NCBI GenBank assembly: GCA_000687655.1
Contig: JHWR01000009.1
Span: 1-64,000, forward strand
Length of the DNA: 64,000 bases
Reading direction: 5' to 3'
Source of the DNA: Lachnospiraceae bacterium YSB2008
GTDB lineage: Bacteria > Bacillota > Clostridia > Lachnospirales > Lachnospiraceae
Position numbers and translations under genes: made by a program. The notes under the pieces were generated by a model. That model searched no databases, had not been told where the DNA came from, and saw only the letters and a list, made by a program, of their open reading frames with translations. Positions 25,517-33,728 of the stretch are shown piece after piece. The number at the start of each line of letters is the position of its first letter. Within the stretch, counting starts at the first letter, position 1.

Positions 25517-27070
25517 CTACTTTCCAAGGTTCTCCTTCTCAGGAACGGATACTACAGTTTCGTAGCAGGAGAACACTTCATCCATCTTATCCATTGGAGG
25601 CTTCGGTGAAATTAAGCTTACCAGTGGAACTATGATGAGACCTGCTATCATTGTTGCAGCACCTGCATTTATAGGACTCTTGATAACCGGGTGGATCATA
25701 TTGAATAATGTGAAGCCTACACCAACTATGTAGCTAGCCCATACAGAAGCCTTTGTAACCTTCTTGCTGTAAAGTCCATACATAAATGGAGCGAGGAATG
25801 CTCCTGCAAGTGCTCCCCATGAAACACCCATGAGCTGAGCTATGAATGTTGGAGGATTGAATGCTATTACCACTGAAATGATAATGAAGCACATAACGAA
25901 GACCTGCATAAGTCTGAGCTGAGTCTTCTCTTTCAGATCCTTCTTCATGAGTGGCTTGATAAGGTCAAGTGTAAGTGTTGAGCTTGAAGTCAGAACAAGT
26001 GATGACAGTGTAGACATTGAAGCTGAGAAAACAAGCACAACAACTATACCTATAAGAACATCAGGAAGTGTAGAGAGCATACTTGGTACTATGTTATCAA
26101 ATGCAATCTTTACAGTTCCGTCCGGCTGAACAAGTTTAACACCTTCGATATCTCCGAACAGACGTCCGAAACCACCGAGGAAATAGCATCCGCCTGCTAT
26201 GATAATTGCAAAGAATGTAGAAACAACAGTACCTGTCTTAACTGCTTTCTCATCCTTTATAGCATAGAACTTCTGAACCATCTGTGGAAGTCCCCATGTA
26301 CCGAGTGATGTAAGAACAACAACTCCGAGAAGGCTGAGTGGATCAGGTCCGAAGAAACTTGCGAAGAGTCCCTGGCTTCCCTGAAGTGCAGGTGCAGTAA
26401 CTGTAGGATCAGTTTCAATAAGTGAAAGCTCCTTAACAGCATTCATGAAACCGCCCTGTCCATGAAGAACTGCGATTATAACAGCACAAATACCTATAAG
26501 CATTATGATACCCTGAACAAAGTCGTTCAAAGCAGTTGCCATATATCCACCGACAACTACATATACGCCGGTAAGAAGTGCCATAACTATTACACATATA
26601 CGATAATCAACATTGAAAGCCATTCCGAAAAGCTTTGACAGACCGTTATATACACCTGCTGTATATGGTACAAGGAATATGAATGCTATAACAGAACCTG
26701 CAAGTCTGAGTGCCTTTGAATCAAATCTCTTTCCAAAATACTCAGGCATAGTCTTTGCATCAAGCTTCTGTGTCATGATTCTTGTTCTTCTACCAAGAAC
26801 AAGCCATGCAAGAAGGCTTCCTATAAATGCATTTCCAAGACCTATCCATGTAGATGAAAGACCGAACTTCCATCCGAACTGTCCTGCATAACCTATGAAT
26901 ACAACTGATGAGAAATAGGATGTACCGAACGCAAATGCCGATATCCAAGGTCCTACTGTACGTCCGCCAAGAACGTAATCATTTACATTCTTAGCTTTTG
27001 ATCTTGAATAAAATCCGATAGCTATCATAGCACCGAAGAATATTACAAGAAGAATAACTTTGATTGCCAT
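25517..27070 (-). CDS. Sodium:solute symporter (SSF family)
   Basis: The 517-residue protein has about 13 membrane helices and the SSF hallmarks: YVLGGRTVGPW near 32, FGTSYFSSVVFIGYAG near 50 and the segment VYVVVGGYMATALNDFVQGIIM near 175. This places it in the PutP/PanF branch that couples Na+ to uptake of amino acids, pantothenate or other solutes. The exact substrate cannot be told. It is a single-gene unit with a very good promoter and a terminator. Confidence 0.9.
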   Translation of the reverse strand: MAIKVILLVIFFGAMIAIGFYSRSKAKNVNDYVLGGRTVGPWISAFAFGTSYFSSVVFIGYAGQFGWKFGLSSTWIGLGNAFIGSLLAWLVLGRRTRIMTQKLDAKTMPEYFGKRFDSKALRLAGSVIAFIFLVPYTAGVYNGLSKLFGMAFNVDYRICVIVMALLTGVYVVVGGYMATALNDFVQGIIMLIGICAVIIAVLHGQGGFMNAVKELSLIETDPTVTAPALQGSQGLFASFFGPDPLSLLGVVVLTSLGTWGLPQMVQKFYAIKDEKAVKTGTVVSTFFAIIIAGGCYFLGGFGRLFGDIEGVKLVQPDGTVKIAFDNIVPSMLSTLPDVLIGIVVVLVFSASMSTLSSLVLTSSSTLTLDLIKPLMKKDLKEKTQLRLMQVFVMCFIIISVVIAFNPPTFIAQLMGVSWGALAGAFLAPFMYGLYSKKVTKASVWASYIVGVGFTLFNMIHPVIKSPINAGAATMIAGLIIVPLVSLISPKPPMDKMDEVFSCYETVVSVPEKENLGK

Positions 27071-27131
27071 TACTTTTTACCCCTTTAGCGTTTTAGTGTT
27101 TTATCGCTTTACTGTACTAAAGCCAAAGTGT

Positions 27132-27160
27132 ATTCTACCTTATAGAGATGTGCATGTCAA
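27132..27160 (-). promoter_or_regulatory. Promoter of the SSF symporter gene
   Basis: On the minus strand TTGACA (27155-27160), 17 bp, TAGAAT (27132-27137). The start would be near 27125, giving a leader of about 55 bases. Confidence 0.75.
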
Positions 27161-27200
27161 CCTAAAAAAACATAAAAATCCCGTACGTAGTAAACAAAAA

Positions 27201-27230
27201 GAATCGAGGTTCAAATATGAACCTCGATTC
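27201..27230 (-). terminator. Terminator of the DHH/73-residue protein unit
   Basis: A perfect 13-bp stem, GAATCGAGGTTCA / TGAACCTCGATTC, followed on the minus strand by TTTTTG. Confidence 0.9.
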
Positions 27231-27245
27231 GCTGTAAACGCTTAG

Positions 27246-27467
27246 CTAAACTATCTTTTTCAGCTCATCCTCAGCCACCGAACAACTACTGCAGAAAGCT
27301 TGAAGTTCCTTGTCATTTCGGATCAGCATATAATCACGAAACCTGCCTGTCGATACATTTACAAAACCAGCCACTCTCTCACCTGTGCAAATGCTGGTCT
27401 TTAATGCCGGCTGTTCGTGATCTCTGTCATATGATATTGGATCTATCTTTTTCTTCTTTCCAAACAT
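27246..27467 (-). CDS. Small conserved-looking protein, 73 residues
   Basis: I cannot name the family. It begins MFGKKKKIDP, then KTSICTGERVAGFVNVSTGRF and YMLIRNDKELQAFCSSC, ending EDELKKIV. No membrane helix or signal is seen, so it is likely cytoplasmic. The three cysteines include an FCSSC pair that could bind a metal or form a disulfide. It is 27 bp downstream of the DHH gene and shares its promoter and terminator. Confidence 0.75.
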   Translation of the reverse strand: MFGKKKKIDPISYDRDHEQPALKTSICTGERVAGFVNVSTGRFRDYMLIRNDKELQAFCSSCSVAEDELKKIV

Positions 27468-27494
27468 CCTGCCATACCACGCGGTACTGATATA

Positions 27495-28421
27495 CTAATT
27501 ACCGTTCAACTTAGCTATAATATTCGGAAGCTCAGCATCAACTTTATCATTATCCAGCTGGCAGGTTCCTGCATTTGCATGTCCGCCGCCGCCATAGCTG
27601 AGGCAAAGCTCACCGATATTGAAATCACTAACCTTATTGATGATGGACTTACCTATCATAACTGCAGTGTTCTGCTTCTTGAAGCCCCATGCAACATGAA
27701 CTGAAATCTCAATCTCAGGCCACATAGCATATACCATGAAACGGTTTCCTGTGTAGATAGTCTCTTCATTTCTGAGATCTATCACTGCTACCTTATCATG
27801 TATGGTCGTAACCTTCTCAAGCTGTGCCTTGAAGAGTTCCTGCTGCTGGAAATACATATCTACTCTTTCCTTTACATCAGGAAGAGCCAGAACCTGATCA
27901 ACATTATGGTCAACACAGTAATCGATCAGCTCCATCATAAGGTCATAGTTTGATATCCTGAAATCGTGGAAACGTCCAAGTCCTGTACGTGCATCCATGA
28001 GGAAATTCATAAGAACCCATCCTGTAGGATTCAGTATCTCTTCCTCAGTAAAATCAGCACTGTCGCCCTTATCAACAGCTATCATTATCTCTTCAGATAC
28101 TCTTTTGAACTTTTCAGCACCGCCATAATAGTCATATACTACACGTGCTGCAGATCTTGCATCCCCATCTATGATATATTTGCCCTTGTAGTCCTCTTCC
28201 TTATTTCTGAGAAGTTCACTCTCATGGTGATCGAAAGCAAGTCCGACCCGCTTATCAAATGGAAGGTTGGTCGTAATATCATTCTCTGTAAGCTCAATCT
28301 TACCATCCTGAACATCCTTAGGATGTACAAATTTGATATCATCTATAAGGTCAAGTTCCTTCAAAAGCATGGCGCATACAAGACCGTCAAAATCACTTCT
28401 TGTAACTAATCTTTTCTTCAT
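27495..28421 (-). CDS. DHH/DHHA1-family phosphoesterase
   Basis: The start is at the ATG at 28421 (MKKRLVTRSDFDG), right after a GGAGGAGAGGGG purine run; an upstream ATG lies seven codons before. The 308-residue protein has the DHH motifs: RSDFDGL near 8, the metal motif FDHHES near 65 and the DHHA1 motif GGGGHANAGT near 285. Relatives include NrnA-type oligoribonucleases, cyclic-dinucleotide hydrolases and exopolyphosphatase-like proteins; the substrate cannot be fixed by eye. It lacks membrane or PAS domains, so it is not GdpP-like. Confidence 0.9.
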   Translation of the reverse strand: MKKRLVTRSDFDGLVCAMLLKELDLIDDIKFVHPKDVQDGKIELTENDITTNLPFDKRVGLAFDHHESELLRNKEEDYKGKYIIDGDARSAARVVYDYYGGAEKFKRVSEEIMIAVDKGDSADFTEEEILNPTGWVLMNFLMDARTGLGRFHDFRISNYDLMMELIDYCVDHNVDQVLALPDVKERVDMYFQQQELFKAQLEKVTTIHDKVAVIDLRNEETIYTGNRFMVYAMWPEIEISVHVAWGFKKQNTAVMIGKSIINKVSDFNIGELCLSYGGGGHANAGTCQLDNDKVDAELPNIIAKLNGN

Positions 28422-28453
28422 TTTCCCCTCTCCTCCAAACATCTATAACGTGA

Positions 28454-28500
28454 AAGTGTATGACCGATTCAAGAAGAAACCCCATCTCGGTCATACACTT
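28454..28500. promoter_or_regulatory. 14-bp perfect inverted repeat at the DHH operon start site
   Basis: AAGTGTATGACCGA (28454-28467) and TCGGTCATACACTT (28487-28500) are perfect complements 19 bases apart. The distal arm covers the predicted transcription start near 28496. No U-run follows on either strand, so it is not a typical terminator. It could be an operator with two sites or a 5'-terminal mRNA hairpin. Confidence 0.55.
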
Positions 28501-28502
28501 AT

Positions 28503-28531
28503 AAAATACCATATTTAAGCTGTATTAACAA
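28503..28531 (-). promoter_or_regulatory. Promoter of the DHH operon
   Basis: On the minus strand TTGTTA (28526-28531), 17 bp, TATTTT (28503-28508), between the surface protein stop and the DHH start. Confidence 0.55.
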
Positions 28532-28537
28532 CTTAGA

Positions 28538-31500
28538 TTATTTGTTTTTTTCCGGTTCATTTTTAGCCTTTTTACGTCTGATGACGATCACAGATATTAT
28601 TCCTGCCAATGCCACTGCCATGACAATGATTATAGGAATAATAGGCATTGAGTCACCCGTCTTAACCGCTGTAGTAGTCTTATCTGTTTTAGACTTTGTA
28701 GAAGATGTAATAACCGGATTTTCTACTTCTTCAAGTGTGAATATCGCATCATTTCCAACCTGAACAGTTGCTGTCTCTCCACCATTCAGCACCTTGCCCG
28801 GTCCATTCTTAGCTGCAAGTGCGCTTTCAAGAACCTTGACAGTAAGTGTAACCTTGCCTTCTTTTTCAGACGGCACATCTTTAATGGTCCATGTAACTGT
28901 ACCTGCATCCTTATCATATACGCCGTCATCGGATGCTTCTACAAATTCAACATTTGCATCAAGCTTGTCAACGATAACAATATCGGCAGGATCGTTCAAA
29001 TAATTTGTATATGAAATCTCATATACTATCTTCTCACCGACCTTAACCTCACCGAGCTTTCCATTTCCAACATAAGGAGATACTTCTCTCTTATGAGGAG
29101 CAACCAGTGTTTCAGGTGTATCCACTACAGGATTCTTAACAAGGTCAAGTGAATAAGCCTTGTCATTTCCAACCTTAACAGTTGAAGTTTTGCCACCATT
29201 TACTATTTCGCCAGGACCACCCTTAGAACTGAGTGCACTTCTAAGAACTTTGACAGTAAGTGTAACGCTTCCTTCCTTGCCAGCAGGGACATTACTTAAG
29301 GTCCACTTAACAGTGCCGTCTTCATTCTTTCCACCGTCAGATGCCTCAACAAATTCTACATTCGGATCAAGCTTATCTGTAATTACGATGTCAGCTGCCG
29401 AATCTTTATAATTCTTGTAGGTGATTTCGTAAACAATCTCTTCGCCTACAGTAACATTTCCAAGAAGTCCATTTCCTTCATATGGAGAAACCTCCATCTT
29501 AGAAGGCATAGTAACCGGATTCAGAACTTCATCAAGTTTAAATACCGGATCATTTCCAACCTGAACAGTCGCAGTATCTCCGCCATTAATAACGGTTCCA
29601 GGACCGCCGTTTGACTCAAGTGCAGTTTCCAGAACTTTTACTGTAAGAGTTACACTGCCCTTCTGACCTGCTGGAACGCTATCAAGATTCCATGTAACTA
29701 CTCCATCACTTTCAGTACCACCATTAGATGCACTTACAAATTCAACATTCTCATCAAGCTTATCCTTTATAACGATGTCCTCAGCACTTGAGCTGTAGTT
29801 AGTATAATTAATAGAATAAGTTATCTGATCACCGGCACAAACTCCGCCAAGCTCACCATTACCCTGATATGGAGAAACCTCCTCCTTAGTTGGAGGAATA
29901 ACCTTGTCATAGACGTTATGAGCAAAAAACTCGACAAACTCACTAAATCTGTCTCCACTATTAATATCAGTATAATCGCCTAAAACTTCAGGAGTTGCAA
30001 CTGCCATCCCAGTACTTGACTGATTACCAACATGAAGTAGATCTTTCTTTCCGTCACCTCTGTTTACATTTTCAGTTTCTATATATGAATATCTATAAAT
30101 CCATGTATTACCATCCTGGTCAACCACAACCTTTGGTACAGTATCAATGTCCTCTTCAACATCTACCATACCTGGATATACATCGTAATCATATACAAGT
30201 CCAGAACCAGATGTACCAATCGTAGTATTTTTACTATGCGTGTTATCATCATATAAATTCATTTCAGGATCATATCCTTGATATTGCTCTATATTCTTGT
30301 CAAAGACAGAATCAGGATTGGAATTATCAATATTCTGAACAACATTAAACTTAATATCTTTAACCGGATCTTTTGGTTTTATTATATTACCATTAGAATC
30401 TCTTAAATCGTTGGAAATATTAATAGCAACTTGATTCATACCAGAAATAGTTGCGGTACCACCAAGTACAAAGTCCATTCCACTGGTACCAGAACTTAAA
30501 ATCTCTCCATTTATGTTTGGATGACTTCCTTGCAGAGGCGGACATTCATTTTTATCATCGAAATAATCAAAGGTTGATTCAACTGTAACAGTACCTTTTT
30601 TTGATAATTTGTTACCTTCTGCATCATACAATTGACCATAAATAGGATGCTCAAACATAAAATCTACATCAGGTTCAACCGCTGTAACCTTATATAAAAT
30701 TCGATTATCTAATCTATCCTCTTTTGTTTGAGAACCAAAATTTACCGCCCATATCAAACCAACCTCATTATCCGGAATATTCAAAGGAGCGCAATTTGCC
30801 ACTTTAAAAATACCATCTATACGAACCTGATTTTCACTAAATTCTGTAGCATTATTGGAAGAATACCCAGTAACGATAAATTGGTTTTCTAACTTGTCAC
30901 CTACGCTACCATCAGGATTTCTCTTATATGTCTCAATAACAGCTTCACGAAGATGTTTTTGACTGACTTCATATTCTTGATTAATAACAAACCTTCTATC
31001 TGAATCAGAACTATTTTTATTAATCGTTAAAACATGATTACCATTTTCATCATAATACATACCATAAGCAAGTTTGATTTCCGCTTGAACGTTATCTTTT
31101 ATAGAAATATCAATATGATTAACTTGATGATTCTTTATCATATTAAGAGGATAAGAATCATGACCATATGCAGTATTTTCAGCAACATGAACATATGAAA
31201 GAACTTGATCAGGATTGGCAAAATAGAATTTTACCCCATTAGCAGAATCAGCTCCGCCAACTATTCTATTTTCATTTTCATCAATAGTTAAGTACTTACC
31301 ATCGATAGATTTAATCGTATTTAAATTAAAATCAATATCTAATTCACACTCATCATCAAGTCTTTCCAAAGTCGTAACAGTATTAGGCTTTACATTTGGA
31401 TCAGACTTTTTTTCAACTTTCACAACAGGTTCTTTAGAAAGTGCCTTATCAACTGACGGATCAATAAATGTATATCCATTCAATGTAGCTTGATCATCGG

Positions 31501-32497
31501 AACCATAATCATATCCGTCCGAAACAAATTTTAATACTGCTTTACCGTTTTGTTTATAAAATGTCCAAGCAAATGTATCATTTGAAACAACAGTATTATT
31601 TACAGAGTCATAACTTACAACAGGAGATAATGTACCATCTTCTTTTACGGTATAGACATTTTGTCCCTTTTGAGCAACAAGAAAATATGGCCTTCCTTGT
31701 TCATAATAAGAATTACCATTAGGAGAGTTATCATCTGTATTAATTCCATCATATTCTGGTAGCGCACCAACAATTATTGTTGCTGTAACAGAAAAACTAT
31801 CCTGCTCATATGTAAGTTCAGATGCATTTGAACTCAAATCAACATCATCAATAACTTCCACTCCCTCATCAGCAAAGTGGACAATGTTTAAATCAGCCCC
31901 CTCGGCTACATCTAAAGCATCATCGTATTCAATCTTTACTTCTACAGGAGATTCCGGCTCAACCTTCTCTCCATTTGCAAGTATCTCAATATCAAAGAAG
32001 CGGGCAAATGAAATGTTATCTGGACTGTTCTGATCAAGTGCAACTGCAGCTTTATCCAGATAATAATCATACTTGACTGAACCCTCTGTGAATTCCTTCA
32101 CGGATACTGATAGTTCATCCTCTGCATATGGAAGGCTTCCTTCCGGTGCATTTATAGTGATATCGCACTTGCTTTCTTCCACGCGAACATGAAGAGTCTT
32201 TGCAGCCATAATGGTTGGGTCATCCTCTTCTTCGTCCTCGTCAGCTTCGTCTGCATCATCTGAAACAGAATCTGCGACTGACTCATCATTATCTGCGACA
32301 TCTGTCACTTCATCATTAGTTACATCTGCCGTATCTGTTTCTGCAACTTCCTCGGCAGGTGCTGCATCTGTTACAGTAGCTTCATCACTCGAGGCCGCAA
32401 CCTTCTGAAGCATTCCCGGTCTGGTAACAGAGAATACCATTGCTACTACAAGTAACAATGCCAGCATTTTCCTATGTTTCTCATAGAAAACCTTCAT
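28538..32497 (-). CDS. Large cell-surface protein with three DUF11-type repeats
   Basis: The start is the ATG at 32497 with AGGAGG about 7 bases before; an earlier ATG at 32551 has no such site. The 1,319-residue product has a signal peptide (to about AAS, residue 36), an acidic Asp/Glu/Ala/Thr-rich stretch to about 100, an unrecognised body of about 750 residues, then three tandem repeats of about 130 residues. Each repeat opens with VSPYxGNGxLG, contains ITYxxxYTNY-like and xDKLDxNVEFV segments and ends with GNDxxFxLxxVxNPV. The C-end is VKTGDSMP, one membrane helix, then RRKKAKNEPEKNK. The layout is that of a wall-sorted protein, but no LPXTG is seen. The body is more AT-rich than the ends. 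Confidence 0.85.
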   Translation of the reverse strand: MKVFYEKHRKMLALLLVVAMVFSVTRPGMLQKVAASSDEATVTDAAPAEEVAETDTADVTNDEVTDVADNDESVADSVSDDADEADEDEEEDDPTIMAAKTLHVRVEESKCDITINAPEGSLPYAEDELSVSVKEFTEGSVKYDYYLDKAAVALDQNSPDNISFARFFDIEILANGEKVEPESPVEVKIEYDDALDVAEGADLNIVHFADEGVEVIDDVDLSSNASELTYEQDSFSVTATIIVGALPEYDGINTDDNSPNGNSYYEQGRPYFLVAQKGQNVYTVKEDGTLSPVVSYDSVNNTVVSNDTFAWTFYKQNGKAVLKFVSDGYDYGSDDQATLNGYTFIDPSVDKALSKEPVVKVEKKSDPNVKPNTVTTLERLDDECELDIDFNLNTIKSIDGKYLTIDENENRIVGGADSANGVKFYFANPDQVLSYVHVAENTAYGHDSYPLNMIKNHQVNHIDISIKDNVQAEIKLAYGMYYDENGNHVLTINKNSSDSDRRFVINQEYEVSQKHLREAVIETYKRNPDGSVGDKLENQFIVTGYSSNNATEFSENQVRIDGIFKVANCAPLNIPDNEVGLIWAVNFGSQTKEDRLDNRILYKVTAVEPDVDFMFEHPIYGQLYDAEGNKLSKKGTVTVESTFDYFDDKNECPPLQGSHPNINGEILSSGTSGMDFVLGGTATISGMNQVAINISNDLRDSNGNIIKPKDPVKDIKFNVVQNIDNSNPDSVFDKNIEQYQGYDPEMNLYDDNTHSKNTTIGTSGSGLVYDYDVYPGMVDVEEDIDTVPKVVVDQDGNTWIYRYSYIETENVNRGDGKKDLLHVGNQSSTGMAVATPEVLGDYTDINSGDRFSEFVEFFAHNVYDKVIPPTKEEVSPYQGNGELGGVCAGDQITYSINYTNYSSSAEDIVIKDKLDENVEFVSASNGGTESDGVVTWNLDSVPAGQKGSVTLTVKVLETALESNGGPGTVINGGDTATVQVGNDPVFKLDEVLNPVTMPSKMEVSPYEGNGLLGNVTVGEEIVYEITYKNYKDSAADIVITDKLDPNVEFVEASDGGKNEDGTVKWTLSNVPAGKEGSVTLTVKVLRSALSSKGGPGEIVNGGKTSTVKVGNDKAYSLDLVKNPVVDTPETLVAPHKREVSPYVGNGKLGEVKVGEKIVYEISYTNYLNDPADIVIVDKLDANVEFVEASDDGVYDKDAGTVTWTIKDVPSEKEGKVTLTVKVLESALAAKNGPGKVLNGGETATVQVGNDAIFTLEEVENPVITSSTKSKTDKTTTAVKTGDSMPIIPIIIVMAVALAGIISVIVIRRKKAKNEPEKNK

Positions 32498-32586
32498 AAA
32501 CTGTCCTCCTATAAAGTTTTTAGTTTTCTCAATGTACCATGCAAAATGCAAAACATGGCATGATAAAAAATTAGATAGATATCAGA

Positions 32587-32615
32587 ATTATATATTATTG
32601 CGGTACCAATAGCAA
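32587..32615 (-). promoter_or_regulatory. Promoter of the surface protein gene
   Basis: On the minus strand TTGCTA (32610-32615), 17 bp, TATAAT (32587-32592). The start near 32580 gives a leader of about 80 bases. Confidence 0.65.
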
Positions 32616-32631
32616 CCCCAGAGCCTTATTT

Positions 32632-32673
32632 ACATAAGAATACACACCTTTCACATAAGAAATCACACCTTTT
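32632..32673. repeat. Two 21-bp tandem direct repeats in a divergent promoter region
   Basis: Two adjacent units beginning ACATAAGAA and ending CACACCTTT, at 32632-32652 and 32653-32673, match at 18 of 21 positions. They lie about 50-90 bp upstream of the predicted surface-protein start and between two divergent promoters. This 375-bp intergenic stretch (32498-32872) holds no gene. Confidence 0.65.
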
Positions 32674-32736
32674 ATCATTTCAAACTCGTCCAAGCAGAAA
32701 GATGTTACCAGTCATGATCATCAGCGTTTCATTCAC

Positions 32737-32765
32737 TTGTTATTTTTAAGTATATTTGGTATATT
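32737..32765 (+). promoter_or_regulatory. Promoter of the SDR dehydrogenase gene
   Basis: TTGTTA (32737-32742), 17 bp, TATATT (32760-32765), with a TGG before the -10. The leader is about 100 bases. Confidence 0.6.
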
Positions 32766-32872
32766 AGATAGGAGGAAAACATCTCAGCCTAAGATTCTTA
32801 AGTCATGGCTTGGAAACTGGTTTTCAACACTTATTACTTATAGATTTTTCAATACATCCAAAGGAGAATGAC

Positions 32873-33646
32873 ATGAAGAATTATTTTGATCTTACAGACA
32901 ATGTTGCAATTGTTACCGGTGCATCAACAGGACTTGGCGTTCAGATGGCGAAAGCACTCGCAAACCAGGGTGCCAAGATAGTATGTTTGGCAAGAAGACA
33001 GAACCTTATAGATGAGGTTGCTGCAGACATCACCAAGGAATTTGGAGTTGAAGCCATAGGTATAAAGTGTGACATTACAGATACTGAAAATGTAAATGCC
33101 GCAGTAGATACAGTACTTGAGAAATTCGGACGCATTGATATTCTTATCAATAACGCAGGCACCGGTGCTGTTGCACCTGCTGAGGATATTACTGATGAGC
33201 AGTTCAAGAACGAAATGGATATAGATCTCTTTGGTTCATTCAAAGTTGCCAGAGCTGTTGCAAAAAAGGCTATGATTCCTGCTAAGTACGGACGTATCAT
33301 CAATATCGCTTCCATGTACGGTATGGTCGGAAACAAGGTAGCTCCTGCAACTCCATATCACGCTGCAAAGGGTGGCGTCGTAAATCTTACCAGAGCTCTT
33401 GCTGCTGAATGGGGTAAATATGGCATAACAGTTAATTCAATCTGCCCGGGTTACTTCTACTCACCTCTTACAAAGGAGACACTCGACAGTGACTTCTTCC
33501 AGGCAAATGCAAAGACTATGATTCCTCTTGAAAGATACGGAAACGAAGGCGAGCTTGATACAGCAACTCTCTTCCTTTCATCACCTGCTTCAACTTACGT
33601 AACAGGAGTTATCCTTCCGGTAGATGGCGGTTATACTTCGATGTAA
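32873..33646 (+). CDS. Short-chain dehydrogenase/reductase
   Basis: The start is the ATG at 32873 after AAGGAG; an upstream in-frame ATG at 32810 has no ribosome site. The 257-residue protein is a classical SDR: nucleotide motif TGASTGLG near 16, NNAG near 94, catalytic Ser in INIASMYG and YHAAK with Tyr near 162. The ending YVTGVILPVDGGYTSM is typical. The closest types are gluconate 5-dehydrogenase and 3-oxoacyl-ACP reductase-like enzymes; the substrate is open. It is a single-gene unit with its own promoter and terminator. Confidence 0.92.
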   Translation: MKNYFDLTDNVAIVTGASTGLGVQMAKALANQGAKIVCLARRQNLIDEVAADITKEFGVEAIGIKCDITDTENVNAAVDTVLEKFGRIDILINNAGTGAVAPAEDITDEQFKNEMDIDLFGSFKVARAVAKKAMIPAKYGRIINIASMYGMVGNKVAPATPYHAAKGGVVNLTRALAAEWGKYGITVNSICPGYFYSPLTKETLDSDFFQANAKTMIPLERYGNEGELDTATLFLSSPASTYVTGVILPVDGGYTSM

Positions 33647-33660
33647 CAATTAAGATTACG

Positions 33661-33695
33661 AAAGGCGCGGTCACAAATGTGACAGCGCCTTTTTT
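33661..33695 (+). terminator. Terminator of the SDR gene
   Basis: Stem AAAGGCGC-g-GTCAC / GTGAC-a-GCGCCTTT with loop AAAT, followed by a T-run. Confidence 0.88.
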
Positions 33696-33728
33696 GTGTC
33701 TTATTCAGTTCCGAACAGTTATGCTTAA

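Noticed and set aside
28700-29890. Regularly spaced repeats that might suggest a CRISPR array
   Set aside because: They are about 390-base units that encode three DUF11-type domains in frame; the spacing and lengths do not fit CRISPR.
32805-32843. A 12-codon ATG frame before the SDR gene as leader peptide
   Set aside because: There is no ribosome site before it, no codon bias suggesting attenuation and no terminator following.
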